Positions 50,112 to 58,565 of a DNA stretch of 64,000 bases are shown here, one piece after another. The first letter of the stretch is position 1, and each line of letters starts with the position of its first letter. The notes beneath the pieces were generated by a model. The model was not told where the DNA came from, did not search any database, and saw nothing but the letters and a program-made list of their open reading frames with translations. The translations under genes were made by a program, and so were the position numbers. This DNA is from an uncultured Bacteroidales bacterium (GTDB lineage: Bacteria; Bacteroidota; Bacteroidia; Bacteroidales; UBA932). The stretch covers positions 62,001 to 126,000 of the forward strand of contig ONDF01000002.1 in assembly GCA_900316525.1 (NCBI GenBank), written 5' to 3'.

Positions 50112-51059
50112 TCAAGGAGGCAATGGAACCTCCAGCAGGACGGGAAGATGGTCGGAGACGCCGCCGGTGTGGCGGGGGCCGGTGTAGGTGCGGAGGGGTT
50201 TCTCGCCGGAATGGACGGTGTCGCGCGTGAGCAGGAAGAGGATTCGGAGGATCCGCATTCGAGAGAGCGGGGTTAAGGCCGGGGACACATAGATATGGTC
50301 GATGAGGTCCCACTTTCCGTCGAACTTGATGGTGCCGAGGCCGTGGCGGAAAAGGTCCATGTGCATGGGCGCCAGCGCTGGCTCCAGCAGCCCGAAGACG
50401 GGATGGTCGGGCGTGTCGTTGAAGTCTCCCCCGGCGATGATCCGGTCGATGCCGATGGCGGCGAGCGAGTCCGCCAGGAACCGGAGCCGTTCCACGGCAA
50501 TCCGCCGCCGCGGTTCCGACTCCGCCGCCCCGCCATATTTGGACGGGTGGTGGTTCACCAGCACGGCTACCTTTGCGGAATCCCTTTGAAACTCGCACAG
50601 CAGGATATCCCGCGTGGCCATGACCGTGTCGGCGGAAAAGAGGTGGCAGGGTTTGGAGTCAAGGAGTTCCAGGCGGGAGGTACGATAGAGGAGGGCGACG
50701 TCGATGCCGCGACGGTCGGGGGAGTCGTAGTGGACATACTTGTAGTCCAGTTTGCGGAGCGCGGTCTTCTGGAGCACCTGCCGCAGGACAAAGGCGTTCT
50801 CCACCTCTTCCAGGCCTATGATATCGGGCAGCCGTCCCGTCTCCGCCTCCACCCAGAACAGCGCTTTCGCAAAAGCGTTCGCCTTCGCCTGGAACCGCTT
50901 CCAGGTCCAATGGCGCTCCCCCGCCGCCGAAAACTCCACGTCCGATACCGTCGTGGAATCATTCCGCCAGTCGAAGAAGTTCTCCACGTTCCAGAACATC
51001 ACCTGGAGCGTATCCGCACTCGGGGCAACGAAAAGCAACAATAATAACAGCGTTCTCAT
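50112..51059 (-). CDS. Endonuclease/exonuclease/phosphatase (EEP) superfamily protein
   Basis: A 315-aa protein with a signal peptide (MRTLLLLLLFVAPSA). It carries the complete EEP set in order: MFWNVENFFD (Asn), IIGLEEVEN (metal Glu), RRGIDVALLY, VNHHPSKYGG, IIAGGDFNDTP (Asp, Asn), DLIDHIYVS and GGVSDHLPVLL (catalytic Asp-His). Members hydrolyse phosphodiesters or phosphomonoesters; an exported member could act on nucleic acid or lipid. The specific substrate is not clear. The gene stands alone between the YchF terminator and repeat R4. Confidence 0.9.
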   Translation of the reverse strand: MRTLLLLLLFVAPSADTLQVMFWNVENFFDWRNDSTTVSDVEFSAAGERHWTWKRFQAKANAFAKALFWVEAETGRLPDIIGLEEVENAFVLRQVLQKTALRKLDYKYVHYDSPDRRGIDVALLYRTSRLELLDSKPCHLFSADTVMATRDILLCEFQRDSAKVAVLVNHHPSKYGGAAESEPRRRIAVERLRFLADSLAAIGIDRIIAGGDFNDTPDHPVFGLLEPALAPMHMDLFRHGLGTIKFDGKWDLIDHIYVSPALTPLSRMRILRILFLLTRDTVHSGEKPLRTYTGPRHTGGVSDHLPVLLEVPLPP

Positions 51060-51146
51060 GCGCCCAAGTTAGGGGGCGACGATGGAACCAAGGGCAAGAA
51101 ACGTAAAAATGTGGCGAAATGATTTTTGTTGTTCCAATAAAACAAC

Positions 51147-51180
51147 AAAAAAGCCCCCCATGCGAAGCGCAAGGGGAGCG
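51147..51180 (-). terminator. Rho-independent terminator after ychF
   Basis: On the minus strand a GC-rich stem (GCTCCCCTTGCG pairing with CGCATGGGGGGC, one mismatch and one G-T pair) is followed by a T run. It lies 25 bases after the ychF stop and closes the operon that starts at coaX or ppiD. Confidence 0.82.
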
Positions 51181-51205
51181 TGAATATAAGGTTTAGGTTG
51201 AGTAC

Positions 51206-52309
51206 TTACACGTTGAACAGGAAGTGCATGATGTCGCCGTCCTGGACGACATAGTCCTTGCCTTCGATGCCCATCTTGCCAGCGGCGCGGACGGCGGCTT
51301 CGGTCTTGTAGTGGACGAAGTCGTCGTACTTGATGACCTCGGCGCGGATGAAGCCGCGCTCGAAGTCGGTGTGGATGACACCGGCGGCCTTGGGGGCCTT
51401 GTCGCCCACCCGGATGGTCCAGGCGCGGCACTCGTCGGCGCCGGCCGTGAAGAAGGTCTGGAGGCCCAGGAGGCGGTAGGCGCCCTGGATGAGGCGGACG
51501 ACGCCCGACTCGGACAGGCCCATCTCCTCGAGGAACATCTGCCGGTCCTCGTACTCCTCGATCTCGGCGATCTCGGACTCGGTCTTGGCGGCGATCACGA
51601 GGATTTCCGCGTGCTCGTCGGCGACGGCGGCGCGGACGGCATCGACATAAGCGTTGCCCGTGGCGGCGGAGGCCTCGTCCACGTTGCACACGTACATGAC
51701 GGGCTTGTTCGTCAGCAGGTACAGCTCACGGGCCATCTGCTCTTCCTCGGGATTCTCGGGAACGACCACGCGGCAGGACTTGCCCTGCAGGAGCACCTCG
51801 CGGTACCGCTGGAGCAGCGAGAGAAGCTTCTTCGCTTCCTTGTCGCCGCCCGTCGTGGCCTGCTTCTCGACTTTCTTGATGCGGTTTTCCACCGTCTCGA
51901 GGTCCTTGATCTGCAGTTCCATGTCCACGACTTCCTTGTCGCGGACCGGGTCCACGGAACCGTCGACATGGACGATGTTGCCGTCGTCGAAACAGCGGAG
52001 GACGTGCAGGATGGCGTCGGTCTCACGGATGTTCGCGAGGAATTGGTTGCCGAGGCCCTCTCCCTTGGAGGCGCCCTTCACCAGGCCGGCGATGTCCACG
52101 ATCTCCACCGTGGCGGGAATCGTGCGTTTGGGCTGGCAGATCTCGGTCAGGACTTCCAGGCGCTTGTCCGGCACGTTGGTGGAACCCACGTTGGGTTCGA
52201 TGGTGCAGAACGGGAAGTTCGCGCTCTGGGCCTTGCCCGAGCTCACGCAGTTAAACAAAGTGGACTTCCCGACATTGGGAAGTCCAACTATTCCACATTT
52301 CAAAGCCAT
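51206..52309 (-). CDS. ychF: Obg-like ATPase YchF
   Basis: A 367-aa P-loop protein. ALKCGIVGLPNVGKSTLFNCV is the G1 motif, VEIVDIAGLVKGASKGEGLGNQFLANIRETDAILHVLRCF covers G2/G3, MYVCNVDEAS is the G4 region (N-x-D/E in place of NKxD, which favours ATP) and the C-terminal TGS-like domain ends EGKDYVVQDGDIMHFLFNV. It binds ribosomes and has a general role in translation and stress. It starts three bases after ppiD and ends at a strong terminator. Confidence 0.97.
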   Translation of the reverse strand: MALKCGIVGLPNVGKSTLFNCVSSGKAQSANFPFCTIEPNVGSTNVPDKRLEVLTEICQPKRTIPATVEIVDIAGLVKGASKGEGLGNQFLANIRETDAILHVLRCFDDGNIVHVDGSVDPVRDKEVVDMELQIKDLETVENRIKKVEKQATTGGDKEAKKLLSLLQRYREVLLQGKSCRVVVPENPEEEQMARELYLLTNKPVMYVCNVDEASAATGNAYVDAVRAAVADEHAEILVIAAKTESEIAEIEEYEDRQMFLEEMGLSESGVVRLIQGAYRLLGLQTFFTAGADECRAWTIRVGDKAPKAAGVIHTDFERGFIRAEVIKYDDFVHYKTEAAVRAAGKMGIEGKDYVVQDGDIMHFLFNV

Positions 52310-52312
52310 AGT

Positions 52313-54403
52313 CTAGAAGAAACGTGCGCGGTTGTCCTTGACGTCGGCATCGTCCATCATCACGGGAAGGATCATCTGCGCGGCGTAGTTCAGGATCTGC
52401 GCGTTGGCGTTCTTGGCATCGCTCTCGGTGTAGAAGGAACCGGTCTCGCGGCCGTTCACCTTGAACACGTAGACACCGAAGGAACCGGCGACCGGGCCGC
52501 TGACCTTTCCTTCCGGAGCGGCGGCGATGGCGCCGACGAACTTCGGATCCAGGCTGCGGGCGGACATCGAAGCGAAAGCGACGTCGTTCTGCGTGGAAAC
52601 GGAGGTTCCAAGCTTCTCGGCGATGGCCTCGAGGTCGGTCAGGCCGGCAATCTGCTCGGCCACCTCGCCCTGACGCTTCTCGGCGTACTTCTCGCTGTAG
52701 AGCTGGTTCTTGATCTGGTCAGCCACCTCATTGACCGGGGCGAGACCCTCCTTGTGGGCGCCGGTGACGGCCACCACGAAGAAGTAGTTGTTGTCCACGG
52801 TGATGATGTTGGACACCTTGCCCGGCTTGTTGTCGAAGGCCCAGCGGGTGACTTCCTTGGCATGGCCGATGGCGCCGTAGGTATCGGTGGCCTCGTTGAT
52901 GGTCAGGCTGTGGGAGTAGGTGCCGATAGAGTCGCAGGCGGCGCGATAGTTCGCATACTTGCCGCCGGCGAGGGTGGCGACGCGGTTGGCGTCGTTATAG
53001 TACTTGTTGAAGGTCTCCTTGCTGGAGAGGATCTCCTTCTCGAACAGGGCCACCTGCTTGAAGAGAGCGGGCTCGCCGGCCGCGGTCACTTCCACGATGT
53101 GGGTGGCGATGTTGGACTGGAGGATGAACGGCTGGCCCACCTTCGCGTTGAAGATGGCGTTGAAGCCGGTCGGGAGGTAGGAGATGGTCGCCTGGGAGAT
53201 CTCGCCGATCTTGCCGAACTCGCCGTCGGCCTGGGAACCGCGGTCCAGGGAGAACTCGGTGGCCAGGGCGGTGAAGTCGGCGCCCTTCTTGAGCTCGTTC
53301 AGGAGGCTGTCGGCCAGGTGCTGGCCGTCCTCGTTGGACTGGAACATCATGTGACGGACGGTCACGGTCTCAGGCATGGTCGCCGTCGCCATGATCCGGC
53401 CGGCATACAGGGTGTTGTTCGCGCTGATCACCGGGGAAACGCCCTCGTTGTTCTCGGACACGAAGGTGTCGAGGTCGGCATTGACGCTGCGGAGGTCGCC
53501 GGCCTTGTACCACTGGTCGCTCCACTGGGTGTCGGAGTTGCGCTGCAGGAAGGCGCGCACGTTGTCCGTGGTGGAGAAGTCCTCATAGAGCTTCACGAAC
53601 TCGTCGTTCGCGGCGGTGATGTCCTCGGCGGACGGGACCACCTGGAACACGACGTACTCGATGTCGCGGGTAGCCTTCTGCTCGAAGAACTTCTTGTGGT
53701 TGTCATAGAAATCCTTGATCTCCTTGTCGCTCACCACGATGGTGGAGTCGGTGACATAGGAGAAGGGAACCATCACGAAGTCCACGTCGGCGGTGGTGTT
53801 GTTGTCGGCGATGGCCTTGTTCACCTGGAGGGCGTTCTCCACGTTGGAGTTCATGAACAGGGCGTTGTACTTGGTGTGGTACTGGTTCATGAGGATCTGC
53901 TCCTGGAGGTAGCTCCAGATGGCCTTGGCGTTCTCGTCACCGTCCTCCACGTTCTGGAGGAAGCTCACGAGCTGCTCGTTGGAGAACACGCCGTTCTCGT
54001 CCACGAACAGGGAAGCCATGACCGGGGAGACGTTCTCACCGTTGGTCAGGTCCATGATCTCGTCCTTGCCCACGTTGATGCCGGCGGCCTTCGCGTTCTT
54101 CACGAACAGGTTCTCTTCCACGAGGCGCTGCCAGACCGCGTCGCGGATCTGCTGCTGCTGCTGCTCGCTGGAGGAGGTGTTTCCGGACATCAGCTCGTTG
54201 ATGCGGGAGAAGCGGTCGACCTCCGCCTGGAAATCGGTATAGCTGACGGACTTCTTGCCGATCTTGCCCACGTCATACTTGGAGGAGACGGACTGGACCG
54301 TCTGGATGATCTGGCTCGGATCGATGATGAAGAGTAAGAGCGGAAGGGCGACCAGGATGGAAAGGACGATGCCCCAACCGCGGAGTTTCTCTAAAACTGC
54401 CAT
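52313..54403 (-). CDS. PpiD-like periplasmic foldase (SurA-N and parvulin domains)
   Basis: A 696-aa protein anchored by one N-terminal helix (GWGIVLSILVALPLLLFII). The chaperone region SYTDFQAEVDRFSRINELM and QIRDAVWQRLVEENLFVKNAKAAGI is of the SurA_N_3 type. The central parvulin domain (about residues 340-430) reads TVRHMMFQSNEDGQHLADSLLNELKKGADFTALATEFSLDRGSQADGEFGKIGEISQ. A second, degenerate parvulin-like segment follows (AAGEPALF, VNEVADQIKNQLYSEKYAEKRQGEV). It folds outer-membrane and periplasmic proteins at the inner membrane. It has its own promoter and is upstream of ychF by three bases. Confidence 0.9.
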   Translation of the reverse strand: MAVLEKLRGWGIVLSILVALPLLLFIIDPSQIIQTVQSVSSKYDVGKIGKKSVSYTDFQAEVDRFSRINELMSGNTSSSEQQQQQIRDAVWQRLVEENLFVKNAKAAGINVGKDEIMDLTNGENVSPVMASLFVDENGVFSNEQLVSFLQNVEDGDENAKAIWSYLQEQILMNQYHTKYNALFMNSNVENALQVNKAIADNNTTADVDFVMVPFSYVTDSTIVVSDKEIKDFYDNHKKFFEQKATRDIEYVVFQVVPSAEDITAANDEFVKLYEDFSTTDNVRAFLQRNSDTQWSDQWYKAGDLRSVNADLDTFVSENNEGVSPVISANNTLYAGRIMATATMPETVTVRHMMFQSNEDGQHLADSLLNELKKGADFTALATEFSLDRGSQADGEFGKIGEISQATISYLPTGFNAIFNAKVGQPFILQSNIATHIVEVTAAGEPALFKQVALFEKEILSSKETFNKYYNDANRVATLAGGKYANYRAACDSIGTYSHSLTINEATDTYGAIGHAKEVTRWAFDNKPGKVSNIITVDNNYFFVVAVTGAHKEGLAPVNEVADQIKNQLYSEKYAEKRQGEVAEQIAGLTDLEAIAEKLGTSVSTQNDVAFASMSARSLDPKFVGAIAAAPEGKVSGPVAGSFGVYVFKVNGRETGSFYTESDAKNANAQILNYAAQMILPVMMDDADVKDNRARFF

Positions 54404-54450
54404 TTTATCGTTACTTTTTTAAAATTTTCGCCAATTTTCAGTCAAGGGCG

Positions 54451-54458
54451 CAAATTTA
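54451..54458 (-). promoter_or_regulatory. Bacteroidetes-type -7 box for the PpiD-like gene (TAAATTTG)
   Basis: The minus strand reads TAAATTTG, an exact TAnnTTTG match, about 47 bases upstream of ATG 54403. It lies in the AT-rich 91-bp gap after lptC. Confidence 0.6.
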
Positions 54459-54494
54459 GGTATTTTCTTTCAAATAATCACTATTTTTTCACAC

Positions 54495-55139
54495 CTAACG
54501 CCTTTTCAGCCCTTTTTTAGGCGGAAAAGGGCCGATAAAATTGACGGAATCCAAGACAACCTTGGTGGAATCCTGCTCGACGACGCCGTAACTGTTGAAC
54601 GGACGCTGGATGATGGCGTTGCGGGCCATGTCGTCGGACCGCATCCCGAAACCCTGCATGAATCCGGCCGGAGAGTACATCTTGATGTAGCAGTCCGTCC
54701 AGATTTCCTTGGCCTTCTGGTCCCAGTAGATGGTGTCCGTCTCCATGGTCTCCTGGTTCACGATGTTCCGGATGACCACGCTGCCGAACGCCGACCACTT
54801 GTCCTCCCCTTCCTTCTTCCGGGTGTCGTGGCGGGCCTTCTGCGACTTGATGGTGGTTTCCAGGGAGCCGTCCTCGGCATAGCCGTACACGGACAGGCCC
54901 TTCGGGAACAGTTCATAGGAGACCGTGTCGTGGTCGTATACTTCCATGACCGGCGCTTCCACGCGCATCTTCAGCTTCCCGTTCTCCGTCTGCACGAAGA
55001 ACATGCTGTCCACGACCTGGAGCGGGGTCTGGGTCAGGTCCAGCTTCTCCGCCTCGGACAGGTTTCCCTTGCACGAAAATACGACGAAAGCAACCGCCAA
55101 TGCGGTTGCCATCGTCGTAAGTATGCGGTGCCGTCTCAC
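54495..55139 (-). CDS. lptC: LPS export periplasmic protein LptC
   Basis: A 214-aa lipoprotein (signal ending VVFSC, lipidated Cys about residue 23). The mature part follows LptC: LKMRVEAPVMEVYDHDTVSYELFPKGLSVYGY and LETTIKSQKARHDTRKKEGEDKWSAFGSVVIRN are the beta-jellyroll edge repeats that pass lipid A to LptA. The LPTC signature GFGMRSDDMARNAII is near the C-terminus. Here the anchor is a lipid rather than the membrane helix of E. coli LptC, a common form in Bacteroidetes. It is six bases from the TPR gene upstream. Confidence 0.88.
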   Translation of the reverse strand: MRRHRILTTMATALAVAFVVFSCKGNLSEAEKLDLTQTPLQVVDSMFFVQTENGKLKMRVEAPVMEVYDHDTVSYELFPKGLSVYGYAEDGSLETTIKSQKARHDTRKKEGEDKWSAFGSVVIRNIVNQETMETDTIYWDQKAKEIWTDCYIKMYSPAGFMQGFGMRSDDMARNAIIQRPFNSYGVVEQDSTKVVLDSVNFIGPFPPKKGLKRR

Positions 55140-55145
55140 TGAATC

Positions 55146-56483
55146 TTATCTGGTACGGACCGTGGTAGTGGTGGTCATGCCGCTGCAGGAGACCGTGTAG
55201 ATCTGGCCCTTGCCCAGGTCGTACATGAAGATTTCGCTGGCCTCCGGATAGTAGATGCTCACCTTGCCGATGGCGGAACGGGCGTCGTCCGCGAGGGTGG
55301 CGTCGGCAGCCTGGGCCTTCTGGTAGTAGTCCGTGGCGGCCCAGTAGCGGGCGTACTTGTCCACGTCGCCGCCGCAGCTGGCGGAAGCCCAGAGGTTGCC
55401 CATGATCATGTAGGCCTTGCCGGCATAGCCGTTGTCCAGGCGGACCGCCTTGCCGGCGGCGTCGAAGGCGCGGCCGCGCATGTTGTTCGCATAGCAGAAG
55501 CGGGCGAGCTCGTACAGGTACTGGGCGTCGGTGGCCTCGTCGGACTCCTCATAGTCGATTGCCTCTTCCAGATAGCGGCAGGCGTCGGCGACATTGCCGC
55601 GGGCGGCGTTCAGCTTGTACAGGCCGAAGGCGCTGCGGTAGGACGGATCGTTCTTGTGCATCTGGGTGACGGCCTTGAAGTAGAGGTCGTTGTTGGCGCA
55701 GTCCTCGGCGCTGTTCATCAGCTTCACGATGTTCGTGACGACGGCCATGTTGGTCGGATCGGCCTCGAAGCGCGGGGTGAAGATGGCGATGAGGTTGTCG
55801 CAGGAAGCGACCTTGCTGTCGGCGAACACGCTCTCGATGGTGGCCTTGGTCTTGAGGTTGTCCTCCGCCTCGGCGTCGCTCTTCGCGGTGGCGCCGGCGA
55901 TGGCCTCGGTCACGGTGTCGTACATATTGATCACGTCATCGGCCTGGAGCTTGCCGTCGCGGTACAGGTTGATCGCCGCCTGGAGGTTGTTCACCAGGAG
56001 GCCGCCCTTGGTCGCGCTGCCCAGTTCCTTGATGATGGCCGTGAGGTTGTCATACAGATACTGGGAGTTGTCGGAGCGGAAGTTGATCATGTACTGGCCC
56101 TTGTTGTTCAGGATGGTCGCCTTCTGGTCCACGCCCTTGGCGGTACGCGGATAGAACTCGAGGCGCTCGTCCTGGAGCTTGAGGAGGCTGTCCACCTGCG
56201 CGCTGAAGAGGGCGGCGTTCTTGCGGTTCTTGTTGATCTCGCGGTTCAGGAGGGTGGAACCGTGGACGAACAGGTTCTGGGACGCGGTAGCCGGGCAGAT
56301 GGCGTACGCTTTCCGCCAGTTCGGGAGGGCGGAATCATAATTCTTCTGCTTGTAGTACTCCTGATAGTAGGAGAGGTACTTGATGCACTCAGCGCTGTCC
56401 GCACCATACTTTCCCTGGGCAGACGCGTTCTGGCCCATGAAGGCTGCCATGACGGCCAGGAGGATGAAGGTCAATCTTTTCAT
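55146..56483 (-). CDS. TPR-like secreted protein of the lptC operon
   Basis: A 445-aa protein with a signal peptide (MKRLTFILLAVMAAFMGQNASAQ). Helical repeats are visible throughout (CIKYLSYYQEYYKQKNYDSALPNWRKAYAICP, AFGLYKLNAARGNVADACRYLEEAIDY, YELARFCYANNMRGRAFDAAGKAVRL). They suggest a TPR scaffold in the periplasm. The C-terminus has IYTVSCSGMTTTTTVRTR, which is low in complexity. It lies between the barrel gene and lptC. The exact partner is not known, but the position suggests outer-membrane assembly. Confidence 0.8.
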   Translation of the reverse strand: MKRLTFILLAVMAAFMGQNASAQGKYGADSAECIKYLSYYQEYYKQKNYDSALPNWRKAYAICPATASQNLFVHGSTLLNREINKNRKNAALFSAQVDSLLKLQDERLEFYPRTAKGVDQKATILNNKGQYMINFRSDNSQYLYDNLTAIIKELGSATKGGLLVNNLQAAINLYRDGKLQADDVINMYDTVTEAIAGATAKSDAEAEDNLKTKATIESVFADSKVASCDNLIAIFTPRFEADPTNMAVVTNIVKLMNSAEDCANNDLYFKAVTQMHKNDPSYRSAFGLYKLNAARGNVADACRYLEEAIDYEESDEATDAQYLYELARFCYANNMRGRAFDAAGKAVRLDNGYAGKAYMIMGNLWASASCGGDVDKYARYWAATDYYQKAQAADATLADDARSAIGKVSIYYPEASEIFMYDLGKGQIYTVSCSGMTTTTTVRTR

Positions 56484-56517
56484 ATCGCGTTAGAATTTTG
56501 TTTGCCAAACTCTCTTT

Positions 56518-57822
56518 TTACTGGTATTGCGGCTTCCGGAACCAGATGTCGAAGATGTTGAACCCGACGTGGAATCCGAGGTAGTTCTCCTTCACGAAAC
56601 CCGTTCCGAAACCCCTTTGACCGAGGTCTACGGCAAAAGTGATGCCATTGTAGCCCTGGAACACCGGAACGGTCATGCCGAGGGTGATACCGGCCGACAG
56701 GATGTTCTTCCCGTCCACCTGATAGTAGGACTGGTCGAAGTACCCGCCCACGCGGTAGGTACACCGGCGCAGGAAGTACCGGATGTCGTTCCGGTTCGGG
56801 GTGATTTCGAAGCCCGCCTTGACCGATTGCGCGGTGCCCGTGGTGAACGCGTAGACACCGTTGTTGCGGAATCCGCGCACCTGGTCGAAGTTGCTGCCGG
56901 TCCAGTTGCCCCGGAGGTAATCCACCTCGACGGACCACTTGTCGCCCTGGTTGTAGGCGAGGCCGAAGCCCATTTCGTCGCCCAGCGAGATGTTGTCTTT
57001 CTTCAGTTCATGGCCGCCGAGGTCCAGTTCCGCCACGTTGCTGTATTCGATGGCGTGGCCGGTCACCCGCGCCTTGAGGCGGTAGGTCGCGCCCACGACA
57101 AGTTTGCCGGTGCCCACGGGCTGCTCATACTGAAGGCCGAACTTGGCGGTATGGGCGCGCACCTCCAGGGTGTCGCCGAGGGTCTGGCTCCGGTAGCTCG
57201 CATCGGAGAACTGGCTCATCGAGTACTTGCTGATGGTGCCGAAGTACAGGTTGTACTGCGCGCCGACGGACAGACGGTTCCAGAGCGTCGCCGAAGCGCC
57301 GGCGAAGAACTGGTTGAGACCGCCGTCGCCATAAGCGCCATACGCGCGGTTGCCGGTATAGCCGATGCTCTGATCGCCTTCGACCATCTTGTCCACATAG
57401 GACATGGAGAAGCCCGTGTCGCTGAAGGGCTGGATGCCCACCATGAACGCGGTGCGGCGCCACATCGGGAAGGAAATCACGAAGTTGTTGATGTTGAACA
57501 GGGTCTTCGTGCTCTTGAGGTCGCCTTCGCTGAAGACGGAGAACTTGCCGGAAAGGCCGAAATCCGCCATGAAGGACAGGGAGTCGCGGGCGGTGGCGGA
57601 AGCCGGGTTCATCGTGTTCACGAACCGCTTGTTGCGCGTGGCGATACCCACGCCGCCCATCGAGCTGTTGAAGGCGGTGCCGGCGGCATGGAGGTCTCCG
57701 ATGCCATATACGGAATAGGGAGAAAAGCCGTTGTACGTGCCGTTCTGGGCAGAGAGCGGCAGCGCAGCCAGCAAAAGGGCCGCGACGGCGATCCAGATCC
57801 TATTGGTCATTCTTCTTGACAT
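56518..57822 (-). CDS. Outer-membrane barrel protein of the coaX-lptC operon (FadL/PorV-like)
   Basis: A 434-aa protein with a signal peptide (WIAVAALLLAALPLSAQ). N-terminal SPYSVYGIGDLHAAGTAFNSSMGGVGIATRN and the later MNPASATARDSLSFM resemble the hatch region of FadL/PorV-type barrels (N-P-A motif). About 14 strands follow, ending HVGFNIFDIWFRKPQYQ. Its start overlaps the coaX stop by 23 bp, so the two are coupled. A homolog in this operon position is common in Bacteroidales. No ligand is known. Confidence 0.78.
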   Translation of the reverse strand: MSRRMTNRIWIAVAALLLAALPLSAQNGTYNGFSPYSVYGIGDLHAAGTAFNSSMGGVGIATRNKRFVNTMNPASATARDSLSFMADFGLSGKFSVFSEGDLKSTKTLFNINNFVISFPMWRRTAFMVGIQPFSDTGFSMSYVDKMVEGDQSIGYTGNRAYGAYGDGGLNQFFAGASATLWNRLSVGAQYNLYFGTISKYSMSQFSDASYRSQTLGDTLEVRAHTAKFGLQYEQPVGTGKLVVGATYRLKARVTGHAIEYSNVAELDLGGHELKKDNISLGDEMGFGLAYNQGDKWSVEVDYLRGNWTGSNFDQVRGFRNNGVYAFTTGTAQSVKAGFEITPNRNDIRYFLRRCTYRVGGYFDQSYYQVDGKNILSAGITLGMTVPVFQGYNGITFAVDLGQRGFGTGFVKENYLGFHVGFNIFDIWFRKPQYQ

Positions 57823-58528
57823 ATTCGTCAGCCATTAAAGCCAACCCCATCAAAACGAGGTTACAAATTACAAAGATGGAACTTTTCATCCGTTTTGCAA
57901 AATAATTCGCATCGCCGCCGGTAAACACGACGACATTCTCCGGATGCAGCGCCAGGTATCCCTCTATTTCAAATTGTATGCCCGAAACGACTCCGCTCTC
58001 GATGGAAGCCTGTTCCGACTGGCCCACCACAGCGCAGTTTTCGGGGGTGTTCACCAGCGGAAGGGCGCGGGAATACCGGTTGAGCGCCTTGAACCGCGTG
58101 CGGCAGCCGAGGGAGATGTTGCCGCCCGTATAGAGCCCGTCCTTGTCCAGATAATCGACCGTCAGGGTGGTGCCGAAATCCACGAGGGTGCAGCCCATCC
58201 CGCGGAACAGGTACCGCGCCGCCAGGACGGAGGCCGCCCGGTCATAGGACAGGTAGGACGGAAGTCCATGGCTCAGAAGCGGTTCCTTGTGTTCCTTATC
58301 CAGCAGGAGCAGATGGCCGCACTCGCCGGAAAGGGTCTTGCAATCCTCCTCGGTCAGGACGTAGACGGAGGAAACGACCAGCACGGCCGGCTTCTCCCGG
58401 CGGGTGAGCGACAGGGTGAAGTCCATCCATTTCTCGCCCTGGTACCGGAAGGTCTTCCCGAGGGTCATCCCGTCGGACCAGGCCGCTTTCAGGGCGGTGT
58501 TTCCTATTTCTACCAAAAGATTGGCCAT
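57800..58528 (-). CDS. coaX: Type III pantothenate kinase
   Basis: A 242-aa acetate/sugar-kinase-like enzyme. ANLLVEIGNTALKAAW is the N-terminal phosphate loop (E-x-G-N-T; many members have D at the first position). CTLVDFGTTLTVDYLDKDGLYTGGNISLG is the second motif with the catalytic Asp. IESGVVSGIQFEIEGYL and VFTGGDANYFAKRM are the C-terminal ATP-site parts. It makes 4'-phosphopantothenate for coenzyme A. The start at 58528 is fixed by the phosphate loop being at the extreme N-terminus. Confidence 0.95.
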   Translation of the reverse strand: MANLLVEIGNTALKAAWSDGMTLGKTFRYQGEKWMDFTLSLTRREKPAVLVVSSVYVLTEEDCKTLSGECGHLLLLDKEHKEPLLSHGLPSYLSYDRAASVLAARYLFRGMGCTLVDFGTTLTVDYLDKDGLYTGGNISLGCRTRFKALNRYSRALPLVNTPENCAVVGQSEQASIESGVVSGIQFEIEGYLALHPENVVVFTGGDANYFAKRMKSSIFVICNLVLMGLALMADEYVKKNDQ

Positions 58529-58534
58529 AGACTG

Positions 58535-58565
58535 CAAAAATAGTGATTTTCGGCGGTTATTGCAA
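58535..58565 (-). promoter_or_regulatory. Promoter of the coaX operon (TTG-N20-TATTTTTG)
   Basis: The minus strand has TTG at 58563-58565 (overlapping the last mfd codons) and TATTTTTG at 58535-58542, 20 bases apart. The -7 box ends six bases before the coaX ATG, so the transcript would begin at the start codon. Confidence 0.65.

Noticed and set aside
51224..54337. A 1037-codon open frame antisense to ychF and the PpiD-like gene
   Set aside because: It spans two conserved genes and the gap between them. The composition is that of a mirror frame (Val, Gly, Leu, His, Asp) with no domain motif.
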